DNA from: Clostridiales bacterium | GTDB taxonomy: Bacteria; Bacillota; Clostridia; Peptostreptococcales; Anaerovoracaceae | Length of the DNA stretch: 14,048 bases | Assembly: GCA_015258265.1 (NCBI GenBank) | Contig: JABZIP010000023.1 | Span: forward strand, 1-14,048 | Direction: 5' to 3' | In this document: in pieces, positions 1 to 6,827 of the stretch | Layout of the letters: every line of letters starts with the position of its first letter | How positions within the stretch are numbered: the first letter of the stretch is position 1 | Notes under the pieces: generated by a model | What the model was told of the DNA's origin: nothing | What the model saw: the letters and a program-made list of their open reading frames with translations, nothing else | Database searches by the model: none | Translations under genes and position numbers: made by a program

Positions 1-53
1 AAGTATCTCTCTTTTTTCATTTATTTCTGTAACATATGTCTTATCACATTACA

Positions 54-194
54 ATGAAAAATACAACATTGGTTATAGTGGCAACCACTATGAATGTAGT
101 AAATTCAATTTTAAGGAGTAAAATTTTAGCTGTAGCTACGGCAGTAGTATGTATATTGACTATAGTTAATATATTGAGAAAAAACAAAGAGTAA
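54..194 (+). CDS. small single-span membrane peptide (hypothetical)
   Basis: An open frame of 46 codons encodes a peptide with a polar start (MKNTT), a moderately hydrophobic stretch at about residues 5-20, a clear hydrophobic segment at about 24-41 (ILAVATAVVCILTIVNIL) and a basic tail (RKNKE). This is the pattern of a small membrane peptide with its C-terminus probably in the cytoplasm. An in-frame ATG at 36 would give 52 residues. No convincing SD lies before either start, which weakens the call. It ends 27 bases before the next small ORF on the same strand, so the two could share a transcript. I do not recognise the family. Holin-like, toxin-like or simply spurious are all possible. Confidence 0.35.
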   Translation: MKNTTLVIVATTMNVVNSILRSKILAVATAVVCILTIVNILRKNKE

Positions 195-221
195 AAAAGA
201 ATAGAAGGGGTAATAAAAGCA

Positions 222-434
222 ATGGAAAAAGAAAAAGAAAAAGAAAAGGAAAAACGAAAAGCGGTATATAACCGCGAAGCCGACAAAAAATGGATAGAAA
301 AAAATAAAGAACGCAGGTACTATTTAAATCTTAGAGCAAGCGCTAGGAGTTTCATTCGAAAGCATGCAACAGATGAGGATATTGAGGAGCTAAAAAATCT
401 GATAGCGGAAAGAGAAAAAACGGGCAGTAGATAG
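222..434 (+). CDS. small charged protein, conserved Firmicutes/phage-type hypothetical
   Basis: A 70-residue protein begins with five Glu-Lys repeats, followed by a basic helical part (YNREADKKWIEKNKERR), then a segment around RASARSFIRKHATDEDIEEL, and ends with LIAEREK. The arrangement 'YN..(D)KKW.E.NKERR.YL..R..ARSFIR.HAT.ED..ELK.LI.ERE' resembles small hypothetical proteins I recall from Firmicutes genomes and prophages; that is from memory, not a search. No catalytic motif or membrane span is visible. It looks soluble and mostly helical. A purine-rich AGAAGGGG ends 11 bases before the ATG and may be the SD. Function is unknown. DNA or RNA binding would suit its charge but is inference. 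Confidence 0.6.
   Translation: MEKEKEKEKEKRKAVYNREADKKWIEKNKERRYYLNLRASARSFIRKHATDEDIEELKNLIAEREKTGSR
225..254 (+). repeat. hexanucleotide repeat coding (Glu-Lys)x5
   Basis: Five consecutive six-base units (GAAAAA three times, GAAAAG, GAAAAA) follow the start codon at 222 and encode five Glu-Lys pairs. The unit is a multiple of three, so copy-number change would alter tail length without shifting the frame. Confidence 0.75.
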
Positions 435-597
435 AGGATGAAAGAAAAATAGTATTGTATTAAAAAAGTACAAATACTGCAAATATTTCGTGTGATATTT
501 CGTGTGATATTTTTGCGAAAAGGACGAAAAAATTAGGGAAAGTTTGGGAAAAGTCGGAAAACTTTAAAACTGCGAAACCCATTGAAATCAACGGAAC
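435..597. other. A/T-rich intergenic stretch with one weak hairpin
   Basis: No gene is supported here. An imperfect dyad at 451-478 (AGTATTGTA against TACAAATACT, one bulged A) could fold but has no following T-run, so it is a poor terminator for the small ORF upstream. A second dyad of AAAGTTT (539-545) and AAACTTT (559-565) has a 13-base loop and is also weak. A tandem repeat occupies 484-512 and is listed separately. Confidence 0.5.
484..512. repeat. 12-bp tandem repeat, about 2.4 copies
   Basis: The unit TATTTCGTGTGA occurs twice head-to-tail at 484-495 and 496-507, followed by a partial copy (TATTT, 508-512). It lies in non-coding DNA between the small ORF and the tRNA terminator. It is too short to class as any known element. 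Confidence 0.8.
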
Positions 598-629
598 GAA
601 AAAGGGAGCATTGAATTTCCAATGCTCCC
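598..629 (-). terminator. Rho-independent terminator of the tRNA-Ser gene
   Basis: A perfect 10-bp stem pairs GGGAGCATTG (604-613) with CAATGCTCCC (620-629) around a 6-base loop. Read on the minus strand it is followed by five U residues (complement of 599-603). It begins 4 bases past the tRNA CCA end, so it should terminate the tRNA transcript. No U-run follows on the plus strand. Confidence 0.88.
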
Positions 630-633
630 AAAA

Positions 634-721
634 TGGCGGAGGACATGGGACTCGAACCCACGGGGCTGTTACACCTTACTCGCTTTCCAGGCGAGCTCCT
701 TAGCCACTCGGTCAATCCTCC
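634..721 (-). tRNA. tRNA-Ser (anticodon GGA)
   Basis: The 88-nt minus-strand gene folds as a class II tRNA. The acceptor stem pairs 5' GGAGGAT with 3' GTCCTCC (last pair G-U), followed by discriminator G and encoded CCA. The D-arm region reads TTGACCGAGTGGCTAAGG, typical of serine tRNAs. The anticodon arm GCTCGCCTGGAAAGCGAGT gives anticodon GGA, reading UCC and UCU codons. A long variable region precedes the T arm, which contains GGTTCGAGTCC. Discriminator G plus the long variable arm fits serine rather than leucine or tyrosine. The gene stands alone between its own promoter and terminator. Confidence 0.97.
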
Positions 722-757
722 AAATATTAAGATTGCTGAATTTTGTTCAGCCTAAAC

Positions 758-786
758 ATAATACCATATAGTAAGTAAAAAAACAA
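758..786 (-). promoter_or_regulatory. sigma-A-type promoter of the tRNA-Ser gene
   Basis: On the minus strand, -35 TTGTTT (786-781) and -10 TATTAT (763-758) are separated by 17 bp. Transcription should start near 751, about 30 bases before the mature tRNA 5' end at 721. The leader would contain a 6-bp hairpin (GCTGAA 735-740 with TTCAGC 746-751), presumably removed with the leader by RNase P. Confidence 0.75.
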
Positions 787-836
787 GCACAAAAAAATAT
801 TTATAAAATTTTCTATAGGGCATTGCCGGAAGACTC

Positions 837-1145
837 CTAATCGTTTTTCTTATCGGAGTTACGCCTTTTTGGATTTTTGGGAAACCACCCCTTTTTTACA
901 CGGTTTTCCTGTTCAAAAAGTTCTTTGATAGTCCAAAGGCAGGTGATACCGAAAACGGCGACAATGACGCTGATTAGGTAGCTTGAAATCAATAGGGATG
1001 CGACAAGGCTTGCAATGCCTATAAGTGCAAATATAGGCCAAACGGCTTTACTGAAATAGTATTCACATTTAATGACGATTACATGAAAGGCACCTATAAG
1101 TATGAAAGTTGCAAGTCCAACTTCAATTCCAATCCAATTTAACAT
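837..1145 (-). CDS. DUF4491 family small integral membrane protein
   Basis: A roughly 102-residue protein has hydrophobic segments at about residues 5-25, 35-52 and 56-75 and a basic, hydrophilic C-terminal tail. I recognise the DUF4491 pattern: an early 'G.ATF.IIG.FH.IVIK.EYYF' stretch and the C-terminal 'ELFEQE.RVKKGWFPKNPKR' stretch, both present here almost intact. Biochemical function is unknown. The start is uncertain: ATG at 1145 and GTG at 1151 are in frame, and the only SD-like sequence (AGAAAG, just upstream) is weak for either. The gene lies upstream of tRNA-Ser on the same strand, but that tRNA has its own promoter. No strong terminator is visible between them; a T-rich imperfect dyad near 790-817 is the best candidate. 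Confidence 0.85.
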   Translation of the reverse strand: MLNWIGIEVGLATFILIGAFHVIVIKCEYYFSKAVWPIFALIGIASLVASLLISSYLISVIVAVFGITCLWTIKELFEQENRVKKGWFPKNPKRRNSDKKND

Positions 1146-1181
1146 ATTCACATCACTTTCTATATTTAATAATATTTATAT

Positions 1182-1211
1182 ATTACACTGAAATGAAGAA
1201 AATATCTACAA
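1182..1211 (-). promoter_or_regulatory. candidate promoter for the DUF4491 gene
   Basis: On the minus strand, TTGTAG (1211-1206) and TGTAAT (1187-1182) are spaced 18 bp, upstream of the start near 1145-1151. The -10 matches five of six consensus bases and the -35 only three. The surrounding A/T-rich sequence makes chance matches likely. Confidence 0.35.
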
Positions 1212-1261
1212 GGTAAATGCAAAAAAGTTGTATATTACTGCTAGAAAAAAAATAAAATAAA

Positions 1262-1270
1262 TGCTATAAT
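1262..1270 (+). promoter_or_regulatory. extended -10 promoter for the esterase-lipoprotein operon
   Basis: A perfect TATAAT (1265-1270) preceded by TG one base away (TGC, 1262-1264) forms an extended -10 element. No good -35 lies 16-18 bp upstream. The start codon at 1341 is about 65 bases past the expected transcription start. This is the best plus-strand promoter in the divergent gap and probably drives the run of genes to 6804. Confidence 0.6.
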
Positions 1271-1340
1271 GATAAATGGCGAATTATTGTGCTTAAATTT
1301 ATAAAAAATAGAAAAAGCTACACACAAGGGAGATGTAAAT

Positions 1341-2669
1341 ATGCAATTTGGCATATCCGAAAATAGCGGAAGATACAATAAGATAATTTTGGCGGTATTA
1401 CTTTGTATAGTGGGAACTGTTTTGCTTTCCGGATGTAATGAGATGAGTGAGGACAAGATAAATCGTATAATTACGATGAACGATAATCGCTATCAAATAA
1501 AGATTGCAGACGACGGGAGCTTTTTTGTAAAATTGCCGGCGGGAAGGCCTGAAGTGCCGGTTCTATCGTGTGAAAAAGGAGAGGTCGTTATGCAACCGTT
1601 TTTTGCAGACGGGGTGGATAGTACCATAGCCAAGGTTGAAAAAGACGGGAATATTTACATAATACGATTTGTGAAGGACCAAAAGCTCGGATTCGAGTTA
1701 CAATATGACGATCGTTACAGGTTCGTTCCGGAGGGAATTGAAGCAAAAACTTTCAAAAGTAGCAATACGGATGTTGCAAAGGTAGATGATGCAGGTAATA
1801 TTAGAATAGTAGGAGTAAGCGATAAGGGGGTAACGATAAGCGCAAGCGACGGCGAAAACAGCGAGGACCTTGTTATTACAAGAACTGTAAAAGCGCCTTT
1901 GAGCGTATATATGCTTACGGGGCAAAGCAATGGAGCTTACTACTATGCGGAACCGGAAAATGCCACTGTTACAAGACCTGGAACAGCTTACCATTATAGC
2001 GAGCTTGCAAGCGGGATAAGAATAGAATCTATGAATGCACCTAACGGCACTATGGAGCGAGGAAATATTGAACCGGGACTGGCGAAGGAACTTTACAGCA
2101 GGCTTGGTGAAAAAGTACTTATAGTTAATACCGGCGTGAGTGGACAAAAAATAGAAACTTTCGTTCCTATACAAGGTGTTTCGTACCAAAATATAGATAG
2201 AGTTTGGCAAATAGTCAGCCGAAACTTGGACGATGACGATTTTAAATCGAAATACGATGTGCGCCTTAGGAGTTATATTTGGGTGCAAGGAGAATCCGAT
2301 CCTACGACTGATGTCGGAATATACAAAAGCGATTTTCTTAAATTGCATCAAATGCTTAGAAGCAGCGATTATGGATTCGATTACGGATTTATAGTTAAAG
2401 TAAGGCAGAAATACAAGAATGCGGCTTTAGCACAAGAGGATTTGAGTGAAGAAAACGACGATATAGCAATGGGTACAAGGAGAACGGAGAGTTTTTCGGT
2501 CGAAGAGGGTACGATGCGTAGCGATAATGTACATTATTCTCAAATAGGAGATAATATAATCGGGGAAGAAACTGCTAAAACCATTGTAAAGGCTTATTTG
2601 GACGGCTTGAATTCAATCAAACAGGATGGAGTTGCGGTTGGCAAGCGTAGCGATAGCGAAACTATTTAA
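1341..2669 (+). CDS. surface lipoprotein with BIG2-like and SASA-type carbohydrate esterase domains
   Basis: A 442-residue protein. The N-terminus is a lipoprotein signal peptide with hydrophobic core at about 15-28 and lipobox LSGC, so Cys32 should be lipid-modified and the protein anchored outside the membrane. Residues 40-125 are of unrecognised fold. Residues about 126-182 resemble a bacterial Ig-like (BIG2) domain ('FKSSNTDVAKVDDAGNI', then 'GVTISASDG'). Residues about 187-417 fit the SASA/sialate O-acetylesterase-like SGNH hydrolase family: GQSN with nucleophile Ser196, NTGVSGQ, WVQGESD (314-320) and C-terminal DNVH with Asp395 and His398 as likely catalytic partners. It probably removes O-acyl groups from a glycan or polysaccharide; the substrate is unknown. 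SD AAGGGAGA precedes the ATG. The next gene starts 32 bases downstream. Confidence 0.85.
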   Translation: MQFGISENSGRYNKIILAVLLCIVGTVLLSGCNEMSEDKINRIITMNDNRYQIKIADDGSFFVKLPAGRPEVPVLSCEKGEVVMQPFFADGVDSTIAKVEKDGNIYIIRFVKDQKLGFELQYDDRYRFVPEGIEAKTFKSSNTDVAKVDDAGNIRIVGVSDKGVTISASDGENSEDLVITRTVKAPLSVYMLTGQSNGAYYYAEPENATVTRPGTAYHYSELASGIRIESMNAPNGTMERGNIEPGLAKELYSRLGEKVLIVNTGVSGQKIETFVPIQGVSYQNIDRVWQIVSRNLDDDDFKSKYDVRLRSYIWVQGESDPTTDVGIYKSDFLKLHQMLRSSDYGFDYGFIVKVRQKYKNAALAQEDLSEENDDIAMGTRRTESFSVEEGTMRSDNVHYSQIGDNIIGEETAKTIVKAYLDGLNSIKQDGVAVGKRSDSETI

Positions 2670-2701
2670 AAAATAAATATATTCAGGGATGAGGTATTGT
2701 T

Positions 2702-4300
2702 ATGGCAGGCAAGGATGCAAAAAAACCAAAAAAAGACAAGAAACCTAAGCTAACATTACAAGAGAAAGTCGCAAAAGAAAAGGATAAAATTCAAAAAGCG
2801 GCAGCTGCTAAAATAGCTAAGGCGGAAGCTAAGGTGAAGAAAGCTGAGCAGGCTGAAAAAAACAAAGAAAAAAAAGCGGAAAACAAGATAAGAAAGCAAG
2901 AACAAAAAGAAGCTAATGCTGTTAAAAAGTTAGAAAAAAAGCAGGCTGATGCGGAGGCGAAAGCTGAAAAAAAAGCGCTTGCAAAAATTCGTAAACAGGA
3001 GATAGCTGATGAGAAGCGTGCGCAAAAAATGCAGCGTAGGGCAGAACTTGCCGCAAGGACACCGTTGCAAAAAAAAGCGGACAGACAGCGAAAAATTAAG
3101 CGAATGGGGATTATAATTATTGTAATTGCCATACTTTCTACTTTGAGCTTTGCGGGCGTTAAAAGTGCTCCTTTGATTGCTAAAAAACTGAACATACCTA
3201 AATTTAATATTGCGGAAAAACTGCCTATTTTCAAAGAAAAAAAGGAAGATAAGAAAGAAGAAGCCGAGGACGACAAAACAAAAGCTGATGACAAAAAGGA
3301 TGCTGATACTAAGGGAAAAGGCGAAGAAAATACACCGGAGGAACCAAAAGAGCAAGACGATACAACATTGATTGTGGCAGGAAGCAAGGTGTTACATCCT
3401 TATTATACGAAGGCACTCGGTAAGTTCCTGAATCTGGAAAAGGATCAGCTAAAAGAACAGTCCATGGTGCTTGCGAGCGATGAAGCGTTTACAAACCTTA
3501 TAAATGGGGACTGTCAGGTTATATTTTCACATTTACCTACCGAAAAAGAGTCCAGAATGGCATCCATGGCAGGTAAGGCATTGAATCCCGTACCGATATT
3601 GAATGGTGGATTTGTATTTATTACAAACAAAGATAATCCTGTAAAAAATTTAACCAAGACTCAACTATATAATATATACACGGGCACTATCACAAATTGG
3701 AAAGAGGTAGGCGGAGATGATGCGCAGATAGTTGCAATGCAAAGATCGGGGAAATCTGCAGCTCAGGCATCTATGTATCAGGAGGTAGTGGGCGAAGCGG
3801 AGATACAAAAGGTAGATTCGTCATTGAAGTTTGAAACTACCGGAGATATTATAAGAGCGGTTGCTTCAGATAAAAATGCGATAGGTTTTGCACATTTTTA
3901 TTATTTTGATAGAGAAAAAGGAAAATCCGACGTGCACCTTTTGAAGGTAAACGGTGTTGAGCCGACGGTTAAAAATATCGAAACTGCCAAGTATCCGTTT
4001 ACTATATACACTTATGCGATAGTGGCGGTCGATGAAAGCACTATGGATTTGGAAACGGTGTTGACGGAGGTCGATACCAGATTGCAAAAAAAACGAGAAG
4101 AACAGCAAGCAAAGGCTGCGGCTTCGGATGCTGAAGGCGAAAAGAGCGATGAAGAAGGCGCAGATACTACGAAAGAAGTAGCCGAGGCAAAAGAAGAACC
4201 TCCTCTTAAACTCAGATTTATCAAATGGATTTTGAGTGAAAAAGGACAAGCTCTTGCTGAAAAACATGGATTTATTCGACATAGAAATCCATTGCCTTAG
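2702..4300 (+). CDS. membrane-anchored PstS-like phosphate-binding domain protein with charged cytoplasmic tail
   Basis: A 532-residue protein of unusual layout. Residues 1-134 are almost entirely Lys, Ala, Glu and Gln, probably helical or coiled-coil and, being strongly basic, cytoplasmic. One membrane span follows at about 136-155 (GIIIIVIAILSTLSFAG). An acidic/Lys-rich linker covers about 156-221. Residues about 222-532 resemble the PstS-type periplasmic binding fold: 'LTKTQLYNIYTGTITNWKEVGG', an R-S-G-K-S motif at 348-352 where PstS usually has a SGT-type phosphate loop, and a PstS-like end 'WILSEKGQALAEKHGF'. A charged segment at about 463-499 interrupts the domain just before that last helix. 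There is no lipobox, and no pstC, pstA or pstB is nearby, so an ABC-transport role is doubtful. SD GAGG lies 7 bases before ATG. A site-2 protease gene follows 17 bases downstream. Ligand and role are unknown. Confidence 0.8.
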   Translation: MAGKDAKKPKKDKKPKLTLQEKVAKEKDKIQKAAAAKIAKAEAKVKKAEQAEKNKEKKAENKIRKQEQKEANAVKKLEKKQADAEAKAEKKALAKIRKQEIADEKRAQKMQRRAELAARTPLQKKADRQRKIKRMGIIIIVIAILSTLSFAGVKSAPLIAKKLNIPKFNIAEKLPIFKEKKEDKKEEAEDDKTKADDKKDADTKGKGEENTPEEPKEQDDTTLIVAGSKVLHPYYTKALGKFLNLEKDQLKEQSMVLASDEAFTNLINGDCQVIFSHLPTEKESRMASMAGKALNPVPILNGGFVFITNKDNPVKNLTKTQLYNIYTGTITNWKEVGGDDAQIVAMQRSGKSAAQASMYQEVVGEAEIQKVDSSLKFETTGDIIRAVASDKNAIGFAHFYYFDREKGKSDVHLLKVNGVEPTVKNIETAKYPFTIYTYAIVAVDESTMDLETVLTEVDTRLQKKREEQQAKAAASDAEGEKSDEEGADTTKEVAEAKEEPPLKLRFIKWILSEKGQALAEKHGFIRHRNPLP

Positions 4301-4317
4301 AATATTTGGAGGAAAAT

Positions 4318-5070
4318 TTGAAGAAATATTTTAACACAAATGTTATTTTCATATTATTTTTACTTGTTGCAATGACACTTGCCAATAGCGATTTTTCGGA
4401 TCCTGTTGCCTTGTTTATGAACAAGCTGCTTTATCTGCCTGCGATAATACTTGGACTTTCGGTTCATGAATTCGGACATGCGGCTGTTGCTATGAAATTG
4501 GGCGATAATACGCCGAAGATGCAAAATCGGGTAACTTTAAATCCGCTTGCACATATAGATTTATTCGGCTTTATATGCTTGATGATAGCAGGATTCGGTT
4601 GGGGAAAACCTGTTATGATAAATCCGCAAAACTTTAAGAATAGGCGCAGAGATGAGTTTTTGGTTTCGATAGCCGGAGTAACTATGAACTTGATAGTTGC
4701 GTTCGTATTTGCACTTGCGGTTCAGCTTATGGTTGCGTTCTTTGTGGCAAAAGGCGAGCTGGAAAAGTATCGTATGGTCGTTCAGGTATTTGCAAATGTA
4801 ATACAGGTGAACATAGTGCTTATGATTTTTAATTTGGTGCCTATTCCGCCACTTGACGGATTTTCAATCTTAACAGAGATTTTTGATTTGCGAAAAAATT
4901 CATGGTATTACAAATTTTATCAAAATGGATTCGTAGTGCTGATGATTTTACTCGTCATCGGGCTGGTAGACAAGGTGGTATTTCCGCTTGTGAATATGAC
5001 ATACAACAATATGATTTGGGTAGCTGCGAAGCTGATACCTGTGGAGGGAATAGTTAAATTACTGTTCTGA
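4318..5070 (+). CDS. site-2 protease family (M50) intramembrane metalloprotease
   Basis: A 250-residue polytopic membrane protein. The zinc-binding HEFGH motif (His50, Glu51, His54) lies in a hydrophobic segment, and the third-ligand motif NLVPIPPLDG (172-181, Asp180) lies in a later one. This is the signature of short M50 proteases of the SpoIVFB/YwhC type, without PDZ or CBS domain. Hydrophobic segments lie near 9-23, 34-50, 82-96, 120-145, 158-180 and 205-222. Such enzymes cut membrane-spanning helices of substrate proteins. I chose TTG at 4318 because GGAGG (4308-4312) sits 5 bases before it; the in-frame TTG at 4306 would overlap that SD. The gene starts 17 bases after the PstS-like gene, whose single span is a conceivable substrate, though this is inference. 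Confidence 0.9.
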   Translation: MKKYFNTNVIFILFLLVAMTLANSDFSDPVALFMNKLLYLPAIILGLSVHEFGHAAVAMKLGDNTPKMQNRVTLNPLAHIDLFGFICLMIAGFGWGKPVMINPQNFKNRRRDEFLVSIAGVTMNLIVAFVFALAVQLMVAFFVAKGELEKYRMVVQVFANVIQVNIVLMIFNLVPIPPLDGFSILTEIFDLRKNSWYYKFYQNGFVVLMILLVIGLVDKVVFPLVNMTYNNMIWVAAKLIPVEGIVKLLF

Positions 5071-5136
5071 TATTTTGTAGGAATCTTAATATTTCGTAGT
5101 TGCCCATATTGAAGACTGCGTGGAAAGGGGAGCTAT

Positions 5137-6804
5137 ATGAAAATACATTTTTGTGGTGCGGCATCCGGAGTTACCGGTTCGTGTCATCTTATAACGACAA
5201 AGAATCATAAAATTTTGCTGGATTGTGGGCAGTTCCAAGGAGGGAAGGCGCAAGAAGCACTCAATTATGAGCCGTTTCCGTTTAATCCGAGTGAAATAGA
5301 TTATGTGATACTTAGTCATGCGCATATCGACCATTGCGGGAGAATTCCGCTGCTTGTACAACGCGGATTTAAGGGCGTGATATATTGTACCGATGCCACG
5401 GCAGATTTGGTAGATGTAATGCTCAAAGACAGCGGTTACATTCACGAAAAGGAAGCAGAGTGGAAAAACAGAAAGGCGGAGAGAGCAGGAAAACCTTTGG
5501 TAAAGCCGCTTTACACATATAATGATGCGGTAGAATCTCTCAAGTACATCAAGCCTGTGTTGTACGACCAGTTGATAGAGCTGAATGAGGATATGAAAGT
5601 CGTGTTTAACGATGCAGGTCATATACTGGGTTCATCCATAGTTGAGCTTTGGGTAAGCGAGGATGATAATGTTTCCAAATTGGTCTTTTCCGGTGATTTG
5701 GGCGTTAAGGGAAGACCGATACTTCGCGATCCTGTAATAATCAAAAAAGCTGATTATGTAATAATGGAAACTACATATGGAAACAGGCTGCATGAGCAAA
5801 ACACGAAGAGCATAGAAGATTTGATGAATATCGTAGTAAAAACTATTAAACGAGGGGGAACTGTCGTAATACCGTCGTTCGCCGTGGGAAGAACGCAGGA
5901 ACTCATCTATGAATTTAATAGATTTTACGAGGAAAGAGAAGAATACAGGAAAATTTTAGAAAATCTTATGGTGTATGTTGATAGCCCTATGGCGACAACA
6001 GCGACGGAAGTATTTAGAAAAAATGCGCAGGTTTTCGATGAAGAAACCAAAAAGTACATACTGAACGGTAATAATCCGCTAGATTTTAAAAATTTGAAGT
6101 TTACAAGGACAACGGAGGAATCTCAGTATCTCAATATGGATCAGCATCCGAAAGTTATAATTTCAGCAAGCGGAATGTGCGAAGCGGGCAGGATAAGGCA
6201 CCATTTGAAGCACAATCTGTGGAACCCGAAATCAAGTATAGTTTTTGTAGGGTATCAAGCTGAAGGAACTCTTGGCAGAATGTTGGTAGAGGGAGCTGAT
6301 TCAGTAATGTTGTTTGGCGAAGAAATCCATGTAAACGCAGAAATTTACAATCTTGAAGGATTTTCGGGACATGCGGATAGAGATGGACTTTTGAGCTGGC
6401 TTAGCGGATTCAGGGAAAAACCGAGCGAGATATTTTTGGTTCACGGCGAAGCGGAATCCAAACTTGAGTTTGCAAAGATAATTAAGCAGGAGCTCGGCTA
6501 TGAGCCGACAGTAGTGCAAGGATTTTCCGAATTTGAGCTTGTCAATCATAAGATTGTAAATAAAGAGCAAGCTATGAAAGAAGCGATTGATGCTGAAAAT
6601 ATCGTTGATATTAAAAAACGAATAGCGGATATTCACGATGACATAGAGCATATACTGTATAATACGCAGCTTGCGGTTGCCGAGGATATACCGCCTGAGA
6701 AAGCGGCGCAAATTAAAAATATAGTGCTGGAGCTTGAGAAACTGTCGTTAAATTTGGGATCCGCAGTAACTCTTGGGCATAAAGAAAGCGCAGCTGACGC
6801 TTAA
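5137..6804 (+). CDS. MBL-fold/beta-CASP/RMMBL ribonuclease-like protein (YSH1/CPSF73 type)
   Basis: A 555-residue, probably cytoplasmic metallo-beta-lactamase-fold hydrolase. The zinc motifs are intact: HAHIDH (61-66), His162 in DAGHILGSS, and Asp187 in SGDLG. A beta-CASP region follows, with 'VIPSFAVGRTQELI' and 'ISASGMCEAGRIRHHL'. The C-terminal RMMBL part has GFSGHADRDG (His412) and LVHGE (His436). This set defines the CPSF73/YSH1-like exonuclease group (COG1236) rather than RNase J, and the length is near the usual 530-550 plus a short helical C-terminal extension. Expected activity is RNA endo- or 5'-exonuclease; the physiological substrate in bacteria is not settled. A good SD, AAAGGGGAG, lies 4 bases before ATG. 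The 66-base gap from the protease gene has no clear promoter or terminator, so it is probably the last gene of that operon. Confidence 0.92.
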   Translation: MKIHFCGAASGVTGSCHLITTKNHKILLDCGQFQGGKAQEALNYEPFPFNPSEIDYVILSHAHIDHCGRIPLLVQRGFKGVIYCTDATADLVDVMLKDSGYIHEKEAEWKNRKAERAGKPLVKPLYTYNDAVESLKYIKPVLYDQLIELNEDMKVVFNDAGHILGSSIVELWVSEDDNVSKLVFSGDLGVKGRPILRDPVIIKKADYVIMETTYGNRLHEQNTKSIEDLMNIVVKTIKRGGTVVIPSFAVGRTQELIYEFNRFYEEREEYRKILENLMVYVDSPMATTATEVFRKNAQVFDEETKKYILNGNNPLDFKNLKFTRTTEESQYLNMDQHPKVIISASGMCEAGRIRHHLKHNLWNPKSSIVFVGYQAEGTLGRMLVEGADSVMLFGEEIHVNAEIYNLEGFSGHADRDGLLSWLSGFREKPSEIFLVHGEAESKLEFAKIIKQELGYEPTVVQGFSEFELVNHKIVNKEQAMKEAIDAENIVDIKKRIADIHDDIEHILYNTQLAVAEDIPPEKAAQIKNIVLELEKLSLNLGSAVTLGHKESAADA

Positions 6805-6827
6805 ATAATAGTAAACGGCTAAAAATC

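Noticed and set aside
44..286. Minus-strand 80-codon hydrophobic open frame
   Set aside because: It is antisense to the two small plus-strand ORFs, and its Phe/Ser repeats mirror the GAAAAA repeat.
533..715. Minus-strand 60-codon open frame
   Set aside because: It runs through the tRNA-Ser gene and its terminator, so it is a chance frame.
2791..3387. Long minus-strand open frame rich in Ser, Phe and Ala
   Set aside because: It is the complement of the Lys/Ala/Glu-rich coding region of the PstS-like gene. Its composition is explained by that low complexity.
2702..4300. Standard phosphate ABC transporter PstS annotation
   Set aside because: There is no lipobox, no pstCAB neighbours, a divergent phosphate loop and a cytoplasmic tail plus membrane anchor. 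Only the fold resemblance is kept.
5071..5099. Short direct repeat TATTTTGTAG / TATTTCGTAG before the ribonuclease gene
   Set aside because: There are only two 10-base copies with one mismatch in A/T-rich DNA and no promoter geometry, so chance is likely.
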